In this document: piece after piece, positions 55,047 to 64,000 of the stretch
Layout of the letters: the number at the start of each line of letters is the position of its first letter
Position numbering within the stretch: position 1 is the first letter of the stretch
Assembly: GCF_040869045.1 (NCBI RefSeq)
Contig: NC_090319.1
Coordinates: 304,718,998-304,782,997 of the forward strand
Length of the DNA stretch: 64,000 bases
From: Eurosta solidaginis
Taxonomy: Eukaryota > Arthropoda > Insecta > Diptera > Tephritidae
Direction: 5' to 3'
The notes under the pieces: model-generated
Told to the model about the DNA's origin: nothing
Databases searched by the model: none
The model's input: only the letters and a program-made list of their open reading frames with translations
Translations under genes and position numbers: made by a program

Positions 55047-58000
55047 AACAAGTAAGGAAGGTTAAGTTCGGGTGTAACCGAACATTACATACTCAGTTGA
55101 GAGCTATGGTGACAACATAAGGGAAAATAACCATGTAGGTAAATGAACCGAGGGAAACCCTGGAATGTGTTTGTATGAAATGTGTATCAAATGAAAGGCA
55201 TTAAAGAGTATTTTATGAGGGAGTGGGCCATAGTTCTATAGGTGGACGCCATTTAGGGATATAGCCATAAAGGTGGATCAGGGTTGGCTCTAGAATTTGT
55301 TTGTACGATATGGGTATCAAATTAAAGGTATTAATAAAGGTTTTAAAAGGGAGTGGTGGTAGTTGTATAGGTGGTCACCTTTTCGAGGTATCGGCATAAA
55401 GGTGGACCAGGGGTGACTCTAGAATGCGTTTTTACGATATGGGTATCAAATTAAAGGTATTAATGAAGGTTTTAAAAGGGAGTGGTGGTAGTTATATAGG
55501 TGGTCGCCTTTTCGAGATATCGCCATAAAGGTGGACCAGGGGTGACTCTAGAATGTGTTTGTACGATATGGGTATCAAATTAAAGGTATTAATGAAGGTT
55601 TTAAAAGGGAGTGGTGGTAGTTGTATAGGTGGTCGCCTTTTCGAGATATCGCCATAAAGGTGGACCAGGGGTGACTCTAGAATGCGTTTGTACGATATGG
55701 GTATCAAATGAAAGTTGCTAATGAGTATTTTAAAAGGGAGTAATCCTTAGTTCCATATGTGGACGCCGTTTCGAGATATCGCCATAAAGGTGGACCAGGG
55801 GTGACCCTAGAATTTGTTTGTACAATATGGGTATCAAAAGAAAGGTGTTAATGAGTATTTTAAAAGGGAGTAATCCTTAGTTCCATAGGTGGATGCCGTT
55901 TCGAGATATCGCCATAAAGGTGGACCAGGTGTGACCCTAGAATTTGTTTGTACGATATGGGTATCAAATTAAAGGTATTAATGAGGGTTTTAAAAGGGAG
56001 TGGTGGTAGTTGTATAGGTGGTCGCCTTTTCGAGATATCGCCATAAAGGTGGACCAGGGGTGACTCTAGAATGCGTTTGTACGATATGGGTATCAAATGA
56101 AAGGTGTTAATGAGTATTTTAAAAGGGAGTATTCCTTAGTTCCATAGGTGGACGCCGTTTCGAGATATCGCCATAAAGGTGGACCAGGGGTGACCCTAGA
56201 ATTTGTTTGTATAATATGGGTATCAAAAGAAAGGTGTTAATGAGTATTTTGAAAGGGAGTAATCCTTAGTTCCATAGGTGGACGCCGTTTCGATATAACG
56301 CCATAAAGGTGGACCAGGGGTGACCCTAGATTTTGTTTGTACAATATGGGTATCAAACGAAAGGTGTTAATGAGTATTTTAAAAGGGAGTGGGCCTTAGT
56401 TCTGTAGGTGGACGCCTTTTCGAGGTATCGCAATAAAAGTGGACCAGGGGTGACTCTAGACTTTGTTTGTACGATACGGGTATCAAATGAAAGGTGTTAA
56501 TGAGTATTTTTAAAAGGGAGTTGGCCTTCGTTCCATAGGTGTTCGCCTTTTCGAGATATCACCATAAAGGTGGACCATGGGTGACTCTAGAATATGTTTG
56601 TACGATATGGGTATCGAATGAAAGGTGCTAATGAGTATTTTAAAAGGGCTCGGGGCTTGGTTCTATAGGTGGACGCCTTTTCAAGATATCGCCATAAAGG
56701 TGGACCAGGGGTGACTCTAGAATGTGTTTGTACGATATGGGTTTCAAATTAAAGGTATTGATGAGAGTTTTAAAAGGGAGTGGTGGTAATTGTATATGTG
56801 AAGTCATTTTCTAGATATCGACCAAAATATGGACCAGGGTGATCCAGAACATCATCTGTTGGATACCGCTAATTTATTTATATATGTAATACCTGCCAAG
56901 ATTTCAAGGGTCTTTTATTTCGCCCTGCAGAACTTTTTCATTTTCTTCTACTTAATATGTGAAAGAGGAGGTTAAATGTCCAATATTTGCGTTTGTAGGC
57001 GTTGTCGGTTTGGCCGGATTAAATAATTCACACGTTTAATTTAAAAGACATTTAGTTCTCTTTCATTGTTTAAATATAATTAATTGGAGTTTGTAATATG
57101 GAATATAAAAAGTATTAAGTTACAGAAAATAGTATTTGATTTAATTCAGTGGATTTGCGTAGTTGACACGACGGCGGTTGCAATTAAACTCCTAACTTCG
57201 GTTATCTTCGTTCAGTCATCTTGCCTCTTCATTATGTTATCATGCCTCACCACCAGGTGATTCGTTATCGTCAAATATTTGTACAAGCACAGGGTGATGC
57301 CTTACCCTGCTGTGAATCATCCCCTTAGGACAACTCATGTAGACTCATTCGTTACATATGGTAGGTGTCATACCCATTTTACAAAGTTTTTTCTAAAGTT
57401 ATATTTCGCGTCAATAAACCAATCCAATTACCTTACCATGTTTAATCCCTTTTTTCGTATTTGTTATAGAATTATGGCATTTTTTTCATTTTTCGTAATT
57501 TTCGATATCGAAAAAGAGGACGTGGTCATAGTCGTATTTCGTTCATTTTTTTTACCAAGATAAAGTGAGTTCAGATAAGTACGTGAACTAAGTTCAGTAA
57601 AGATATGTCGATTTTTGCTCAAGTTATCGTGTTAACGGCCATGCGGAAGGACAGATGGACGACTGTGTATAAAAACTGGGCGTGGCTTCAACCGATTTCG
57701 CCCATGCTCACAGAAAACAGTTAACGTCCTAGAATCTAAGCCTCTACAAAATTTCACAAGGATTGGTAAATTTTTGTTCGACTTATGGCATTAAAAGTAT
57801 CCTAGACAAATTAAATGAAAAAAGGCGGAGCCACGCACATTTTGAAATTTTCTTTTATTTTTGTATTTTGTTGCACGATATCATTACTGGATATGAATTT
57901 TGACATAATTTACTTATATACTGTAAAGATATTAAAATTTTTGTTAAAATTTTATTTAAAATTTTTTTTTTTAAAGTGGGCGTGGTCCTTCTCCGATTTT

Positions 58001-58555
58001 GCTAAATTTCTTTAAGCGTACACATAGTAATAGGAGTAACGTTCCTGCCAAATTTCATCATGATATCTTCAACGACTGCCAAATTACAGCTTGCAAAATT
58101 TAAATTACCTTCTTTTAAAAGTGGGCGGTGCCACGCCCATTGTCCAAAATTTTACTAATTTTCTATCCTGCGTCATAAGCTGAACTCACCTACCAAGTTT
58201 CATTGCTTTATCTGTCTTTGGTAATGAATTATCGCACTTTTTCGGTTTTTCGAAATTTTCGATATCGAAAAAGTGGGCGTGGTTATAGTCCGATATCGTT
58301 CATTTTAAATAGCGATCCGAGATGAGTGCTCAGGAACCTACATACCAAATTTCACCAAGATACCTCAAAACTTACTCAAGTTATCGTGTTAACGGACGGA
58401 CGGACGGACGGACATGGCACAATTAAATTTTTTTCAATCCAGATCATTTTGATATATGGAAGTCTATATCTATCTCGATTCCTTTATACCTGTACAACCA
58501 ACCGTTATCCAATCAAACTTAATATACTCTGTGAGCTCTGCTCAACTGAGTATAA
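55047..58555 (+). repeat. VNTR-bearing dispersed element V, copy C
   Basis: Same ends and layout as copy A. The array covers about 55150-56820 with a nearly exact 129-bp period (GGGTATCAAA at 55441 and 55570). The unique half is interrupted by a 397-bp solo LTR (56960-57356). It ends CTCAACTGAGTATAAACAAG, running straight into copy D. Confidence 0.87.
56960..57356. mobile_element. Solo LTR inserted in copy C
   Basis: The insert starts TGAAAGAGGAGG and ends ATTCGTTACA (TG...CA) with a target duplication TATG (56956-56959, 57357-57360), extendable to ATATG. Copies A and B read straight through this point (ACTTAATATGGTAGGTGTC). No internal retroelement genes remain, as expected after LTR-LTR recombination. 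Confidence 0.75.
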
Positions 58556-61530
58556 ACAAGTAAGGAAGGCTAAGTTCGGGTGTAACGATACTCAGTTGAG
58601 AGCTATGGAGACAAAATAAGGAAAATCACCATGTAGGAAAATGAACCTAGGGTAACCCTGGAATGTGGTTGTATGACATGTGTATCAAATGGAAGGTATT
58701 AAAGAGTATTTTAAGAGAGAGTAGGCCATAGTTCTATGGATGGACGCCATTTAGGGATATCGCCATAAAGGTGGACCAGGGCTGACTCTAGAATTTGTTT
58801 GTACGATATGGGTATCAAATGAAAGGTGTTACTGAGCATTTTAAGAGGGAGTGGGCCTTAGGTCTATCGGTGGACGCCTTTTGGAGATATCGCCATTAAG
58901 GTGGACCAGGGGTGACTCTAGAATGTGTTTGTACGATATGGGTATCAAATGAAAGGTGGTAATGAGTATTTTAAAATCGCTTTAGTTCTATAGGTGAACG
59001 CCTTTTCGAGAAATCGCCATAAAGGTGGACCAGGGGTGACTCTAGAATATGTTTGTACGATATGGGTATCAAATGAAAGCTGTTAATGAGTATTTTGAAA
59101 AGGAGTGATCCTTAGTTCCATAGGTGGACGCCGTCTCGAGATATCGCCATAAAGGTGGACCAGGGGTGTCTCTAGAATGTGTTTGTACGATATGGGAATC
59201 AAATGAAAGGTGATACTGAGCATTTTAAGAGGGAGTGGGCATTAGGTCTATGGGTGGACGCCTTTTCGAGATATCGCCATTAGGGTGGGCCAGGGGTGAC
59301 TAGAATGTTTGTACGATATGGGTATCAAACGAAAAGTGTTACTGAGCATTTTAAGAGGGAGTGGACATTAGGTCTATAGGTGGACGCCTTTTCTAAATGT
59401 CGACATTAGGGTGGGCCAGGGGTGACTCTAGAATGTGTTTGTATGATATGGGTATCAAATGAAAGATGGTAATGAGTATTTTAAAAGGGAGTAATCCTTA
59501 GTTCTATAGGTGGACGCCTTTTCGATATATCGCCATAAAGGTGGACCAAGGGTGACTCTAGAATGTTTGCACGATATGGGTATCAAACGAAAGGTGTTAC
59601 TGAGCATTTTAAGAGGGAGTGGGCATGAGGTCTATAGGTTGACGCCTTTTCGAGATATCGCCATTAGGGTGGGCCAGGGGTGACTCTAGAATGTGTTTGT
59701 ACGATATGGGTATAAAGCGAAAGGTGTTACTGAGCATTTTAAGAGGGATTGGGCATTAAGTCTATAGGTGGACGCCTTTTAGAGATATCGCCATTAGGGT
59801 GGGCCAGGGGTGACTCTAGGATGTTTGTACGATATGGGTATCAAACGAAAGGTGTTACTGAGCATTTTAAGAGGGAGTGGGCATTAGGTCTATAGGTGGA
59901 CGCCTTTTCGAGATATCGCCATTAGGGTGGGCCAGGGGTGACTCTAGAATGTGTTTGTACGATATGGGTATCAAATGAAAGGCGGTAATGAGTAGTTTAA
60001 AAGGGAGTAATCCTTAGTTCTATAGGTGGACACCTTTTCGAGATATCGCCATAAAGGTGGACCAAGGGTGACTCTAGAATGTTTGTACGATATGGGTATC
60101 AAACGAAAGGTGTTACTGAGCATTTTAAGAGGGAGTGGGCATTAGGTCTATAGGTGGACGCCTTTCGAGATATCGCCATTAGGGTGGGCCAGGGTGACTC
60201 TAGAATGTGTTTGTACGATATGGGTATCAAATGAAAGGTGGTAATGAGTATTTTAAAACGGAGTAATCTTTAGTTCTATAGGTGGACGCCTTTTCGAGAT
60301 ATCGCCATAAAGGTGGACCAAGGGTGACTCTAGAATGTTTGTACGATATGGGTATCAAACGAAAGGTGTTACTGAGCATTTTAAGAGGGAGTGGGCATTA
60401 GGTCTATAGGTGGACGCCTTTTCGAGATATCGCCATTAGGGTGGGCCAGGGGTGACTCTAGAATGTTTGTACGATATGTGTATCAAACGAAAGGTGTTAC
60501 TGAGCATTTTAAGAGGGAGTGGACATTAGGTCTAAAGGTGGACGCCTTTTCGAGATATCGCCATTAGGGTGGGCCAGTGGTGACTCTAGAATGTTTGTAC
60601 GATATGGGTATCAAACGAAAGGTGTTACTGAGCATTTTAAGAGGGAGCGGGCATTAGGTCTATAGGTGGACGCCTTTTCGAGATATCGCCATTAGGGTGA
60701 GCCAGGGGTGACTCTAGAATGTGTTTGTACGATATGGATATCAAATTAAAGGTATTAATGAGGGTTTAAAAGCGAGTGACCCTTAGATGTATATGTGAAG
60801 GCGTTCTCGCGATATCGACCAAAATGTGGACCAGGTGATCCAGAAAATCATCTGTCGGGTACTGCTAATTTATTTATATATGCAATACCACTAACAGTAT
60901 TCCTGCCAAGATTCCAAGGGCTGTTGATTTCGCCTTGTAGAACTTTTTCATTTTCTTCTTCACACCCATTTTACAAAGTTATTTTCAAAGTTATATTTTG
61001 CGTAAATAAACCAATCCAGTTACCATGTTTCATCCCTTTTTTCGTATTTGGTATAGAATTATGGCATTTTTTTCATTTTTCGTAATTTTCGATATCGATA
61101 AAGTGGGCGTGGTTATGGTTGGATTTCGGCCATTTTTTATACCAAGATAAAGTGAGTTCAGATAAGTACGTGGGCTAAGTTTAGTAAAGATATATCGGTT
61201 TTTGCTGAAGTTATTGTGTTAACGGCCGAGCGGAAGGACAGACGGTGGACTGTGTATAAAAACTGGGCGTGGCTTCCACCGATTTCGCCCATTTTCACAG
61301 AGAACAGTTACCGTCATAGAGTCTATGCCCCTACGAAATTTGAGAAGGATTGGTGAATTTTTGTTCGACTTATGGCATTAAAAGTATTATAGACAAACTA
61401 AATGAAAATGGGCGGAGCCACGCCCATTTTGAAATTTTCTTTTATTTTTGTATTTTGTTGCATCATATCATTACTTGAGTTGAATTTTGACTTAATTTAC
61501 TTATATACAGTAAAGATATTAAATTTTTTG
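58556..61530 (+). repeat. VNTR-bearing dispersed element V, copy D (3'-truncated)
   Basis: It begins at the last bases of copy C. The array (about 58660-60780) alternates two unit types: one with CTGAGCATTTTAAGAGGGAG and CCATTAGGGTGGGCC, the other with ATGAGTATTTTAAAAGGGAG and CCATAAAGGTGGACC. The unique half stops at about 61530, before the last third seen in the other copies, where Penelope-like flank begins. Confidence 0.85.
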
Positions 61531-61589
61531 ACTTTTTAAATATAAACGAGCTCTAGGCCAAATATTTGTATATCCTTAATAAAACACAA

Positions 61590-63830
61590 TACGTGAATTT
61601 TTGACATACAATTATATTATTTAATTTGTCGATATTTCGACTTCAGTCTGAAGTCATCATCAGGACTAGGTACGAAAAGAACAAACATACATATTAAAAT
61701 CATAAAAATACACATTTGCACAAGTACAGAACTTACATTTTTGAATGCAATATGTCGACTAGTGTAACAAAAATATAAGTTTACGAACAGTGCAAAGCAA
61801 ATAACAATAAAATGTAAATAACACACAGCCGTTATCATAAACAAAAAATGAACATAAGCAGAAAGTTATCTAAATGAGTAGTGAGCGCCGCTCAAGTGAT
61901 ATCAGCTGCAGCCTGCAGGTGAACTCTTTGGTAAACAGTGGGAGATGCTCTTATCTATTATTGTTGTTGTTGTTGATCAGCTGCCTAAAGGCAGAGGCAA
62001 TACCAATTGTATCAGATTTGAAGTTCATGCGTTTGTCGCTGGGTGTATTTATTATGTGCAGCATCTCTAATATGTAGCGTTTGTTGTAATTCCTCTCTTG
62101 CTGTAGAATTTCTACATTTTCTAAATTGGGAGAGTGTCCAGTTTCTCTGCAATGCTGTGTTAGCGCCGTTTTGCCATCATTAGGGTTGTTGCGATTTTTA
62201 ATATTCGTTTTATGCCCGGAAATCCTCGTTTTTAGTTTCGATTTAGTAGTCCCCACATATACTTTGTCGCATACGTGGGACCCGTCACCATTACATAGAA
62301 TTTTTAATATCAAGTCCGATTTCTCATATTTATCTATTCTACTCTTGGTATTACTGAAAATTTGTCGCAACGTATTAGTGTAGGTAAAGGCTAAATTATA
62401 TTTCTCTTTGCCATAAATATTTGAATATTTTATTCTGTTAGACAGGCCTGACACATATGTAGTCGATTTATATATTTTATTATTTTTCCTCGCAGTGGGT
62501 TTCTTATAATAATCTCTTATAAAGTTTTTGTTTTCTTTATGATAAACTTCATCGCTGATCGAGAGAACTCTGTTGATAAAATTTCTGGCCGTATTGACTA
62601 TTGTAGATTTGTCATGTTTAGAATTAAAGTTAATTAATCTACCTGACGCGGTAGGTTTTTTATACCAATCAAAACATAATTGGTTATTCTTTTTTATAAT
62701 AAGAGTATCGAGAAACGGTAGTTTTCCGTCCTTCTCCACCTCAATTGTAAATTTAATACTCCTGTTGTATCCATTTAAAATATTTAGCAATTCTTCCACC
62801 GTATCAGTTGTCACAATTGCGAAAAGGTCATCGACGTATTTGGTAAGCAAACTTGGCTTATAAGGGGAGTCATCTTCAAATTTCTCCAGTAATTCTTCCA
62901 TTACAATGTCTGCTATGACGGGGGATGCTGGGGAACCCATGGGCATACCGCAGCGTTGCTCATAAATTTTATTGTTTAATTTAAAATATCTATTATCTCT
63001 AATGCAGAAACGAACAACTTCTAGAAAAAGTTCTTTTGTGAGTGTGGTGTGGCTCTTTATCTGGTTCCACTTAGATGCTATAATTTCTAAGGCATGATCT
63101 ACGGGAATGCTGGGAAAAAGTGAGATGACATCAAATGACACGAGACTCTCATCATAATATATGTATGTATCTTTTATTTTGTTTTTAAATTCAATTGAGT
63201 CATTTACGTTATATTTGGACGATTTGGTTATGTTCGTGAGAATATTAACCACATACTTGCATAAATTGTACGAAGGGGAGTTGACAGACGAACAAATAGG
63301 TCTCAATGGGATATCTGCTTTATGAATTTTGGGCAGGCCATATAATCTAGGTGCATTGGACGTTTTGCTTATTAGTTTGTATTTCTCTTTTAAATCTATA
63401 ACTTTGTTTTTAAACAATTTTTCTACAATCTCGTTATTTTTTTCTTGTAATTTATTAGTGGGATCTCGTTTCAATACCCGGTATGCCGAAATGTCATTTA
63501 CCAAAAGTTGTAACTTCTTTTCATAGTCCGACTTATCCATTAACACGGTAACATTACCCTTATCTGCATTCAGAACCAATAAGTCTTTGTTGTTTTTTAG
63601 AAAAGTTTTGGCCGAGTGTAGGGTATCTAATACAAATTTGTCGCGCGCGCTATTTTTGGTTTTCTTAAGATGATCCCGTATTAGTGTTGTTAAATTATTC
63701 CTCTCAATCTCTTGCTGCTCTTTATCTTTGATAGTTTGAATGCAGTCTTCTCCGTCTGCTATCACCTTGAATAAAGGGAACCCACTATTTGTTGTTGGCA
63801 AAGAGTATTTTGGACATAAAGAGAAGAAAC
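61590..63830 (-). mobile_element. Penelope-like element PLE1
   Basis: Minus-strand element with a long RT/nuclease frame and a 3' region carrying a hammerhead-like motif near 61633-61665. Its 5' part meets an inverted partial copy at 63829. Tandem and inverted partial copies are a known habit of Penelope-like elements. Confidence 0.88.
61633..61665 (-). ncRNA. Hammerhead-ribozyme-like core of PLE1
   Basis: On the minus strand CTGATGA is followed by a stem of about 8 bp (GACTTCAG / CTGAAGTC) and GAAAT, the CUGANGA-stem II-GAAA arrangement. Position near the element 3' end fits the known placement in Penelope-like elements. Confidence 0.5.
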
Positions 63831-63852
63831 TATCAAAGATAAAGAGCAGCAA
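61951..63852 (-). CDS. PLE1 reverse transcriptase with GIY-YIG nuclease
   Basis: A 633-codon open frame. The true element sequence begins near KYSLPTTNSGFPLFKVIADG; the first dozen codons come from the inverted neighbour. RT motifs: PRLYGLPKIHKADIPLRPI, YYDESLVSFDVISLFPSI, CGMPMGSPASPVIADIV and the catalytic KYVDDLFAIV. The linker KKPTASGRLINFNSKHD is typical. The carboxyl end has the GIY-YIG-type KVYVGTTKSKLKTRISGHKT. The frame ends in a run of Asn encoded by (AAC)n, so the stop is set by a microsatellite. Known full-length Penelope proteins are over 800 residues, so the amino part is missing. Otherwise it looks recently active. Confidence 0.9.
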   Translation of the reverse strand: MLLFIFDSFFSLCPKYSLPTTNSGFPLFKVIADGEDCIQTIKDKEQQEIERNNLTTLIRDHLKKTKNSARDKFVLDTLHSAKTFLKNNKDLLVLNADKGNVTVLMDKSDYEKKLQLLVNDISAYRVLKRDPTNKLQEKNNEIVEKLFKNKVIDLKEKYKLISKTSNAPRLYGLPKIHKADIPLRPICSSVNSPSYNLCKYVVNILTNITKSSKYNVNDSIEFKNKIKDTYIYYDESLVSFDVISLFPSIPVDHALEIIASKWNQIKSHTTLTKELFLEVVRFCIRDNRYFKLNNKIYEQRCGMPMGSPASPVIADIVMEELLEKFEDDSPYKPSLLTKYVDDLFAIVTTDTVEELLNILNGYNRSIKFTIEVEKDGKLPFLDTLIIKKNNQLCFDWYKKPTASGRLINFNSKHDKSTIVNTARNFINRVLSISDEVYHKENKNFIRDYYKKPTARKNNKIYKSTTYVSGLSNRIKYSNIYGKEKYNLAFTYTNTLRQIFSNTKSRIDKYEKSDLILKILCNGDGSHVCDKVYVGTTKSKLKTRISGHKTNIKNRNNPNDGKTALTQHCRETGHSPNLENVEILQQERNYNKRYILEMLHIINTPSDKRMNFKSDTIGIASAFRQLINNNNNNR

Positions 63853-64000
63853 GAGATTGAGAGGAATAATTTAACAACACTAATACGGGATCATCTTAAG
63901 AAAACCCAAAATAGCGCGCGCGACAAATTTGTATTAGATACCCTACACTCGGCCAAAACTTTTCTAAAATACAACAAAGACTTATTGGTTCTGAATGCAG
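63829..64000 (+). mobile_element. Inverted partial copy of PLE1 (continues past window)
   Basis: ACTATCAAAGATAAAGAGCA onward is a near-identical inverted copy of 63740-63564, with only a couple of mismatches over about 170 bp. The spacer between the two arms is about 88 bp. The start inside the coding region means this copy is 5'-truncated. Confidence 0.9.

Noticed and set aside
55492..56096. Same type of repeated minus-strand frames in copy C
   Set aside because: Same reason as for copy A; no start context, no conservation beyond the DNA repeat.
58660..60780. CRISPR-like regular array
   Set aside because: Units are contiguous tandem repeats with no unique spacers, in a eukaryotic genome.

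Overview
The window is eukaryotic and almost certainly from a true fly (Diptera). A tephritid fruit fly is my best guess, inferred from the style of the dispersed repeats rather than from a search. Three host genes can be reconstructed with introns: a HSPBAP1-like JmjC protein (8417-9777, +), ALiX/PDCD6IP (seven coding exons, 27554 down to 10696, -) and a BESS-domain zinc-finger regulator (35661-36834, +). Nearly everything else is transposon-derived, usually old and often nested.

Layout. 0-8 kb: a decayed Jockey-type LINE, a SINE-like element and a Ty3/gypsy relic (2837-6984) whose left LTR carries a MITE. 8.4-9.8 kb: the JmjC gene. 10.7-27.6 kb: ALiX. Its 10.8-kb intron 4 holds a 2.76-kb DNA transposon with terminal inverted repeats and a multi-exon transposase-like gene (13274-16033), a 5'-truncated LINE with RNase H (16813-18617) and a giant VNTR-bearing repeat (19257-22220). 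Intron 3 holds a SINE-like copy and intron 1 a second Jockey copy. 27.7-35.5 kb: a cluster of MITEs of several families, most with exact 8-bp target duplications, plus a GC-rich block with 65-bp tandem repeats. 35.7-36.8 kb: the BESS gene. 38.5-43.8 kb: a nest in which an RTE-like LINE relic is split by a Jockey LINE, split in turn by a short LTR-type element that holds a frameshifted 5' piece of Sec23 and a VNTR-bearing repeat. 44.3-47.8 kb: a gypsy element that kept gag and protease but lost most of pol. 48-52.6 kb: Penelope-like relics with hammerhead-like motifs and two MITEs. 55.0-61.5 kb: two VNTR-bearing repeats joined head to tail. 61.6-64 kb: a Penelope-like element with a 633-codon frame, facing an inverted partial copy at the window edge.

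The host genes do not obviously share a pathway: ALiX acts in ESCRT and multivesicular-body trafficking, the JmjC protein is a predicted Fe(II)/2-oxoglutarate oxygenase, and the BESS protein is a predicted DNA-binding regulator. The main scientific interest is the transposon biology: a DNA transposon with an intron-containing gene and a repeated subterminal motif, captured host sequence inside an LTR-type element, P-element-like MITEs, MITE pairs sharing overlapping target sites, and dated nesting orders. No tRNA, rRNA or CRISPR features were found. Coordinates and splice sites were worked out by hand.
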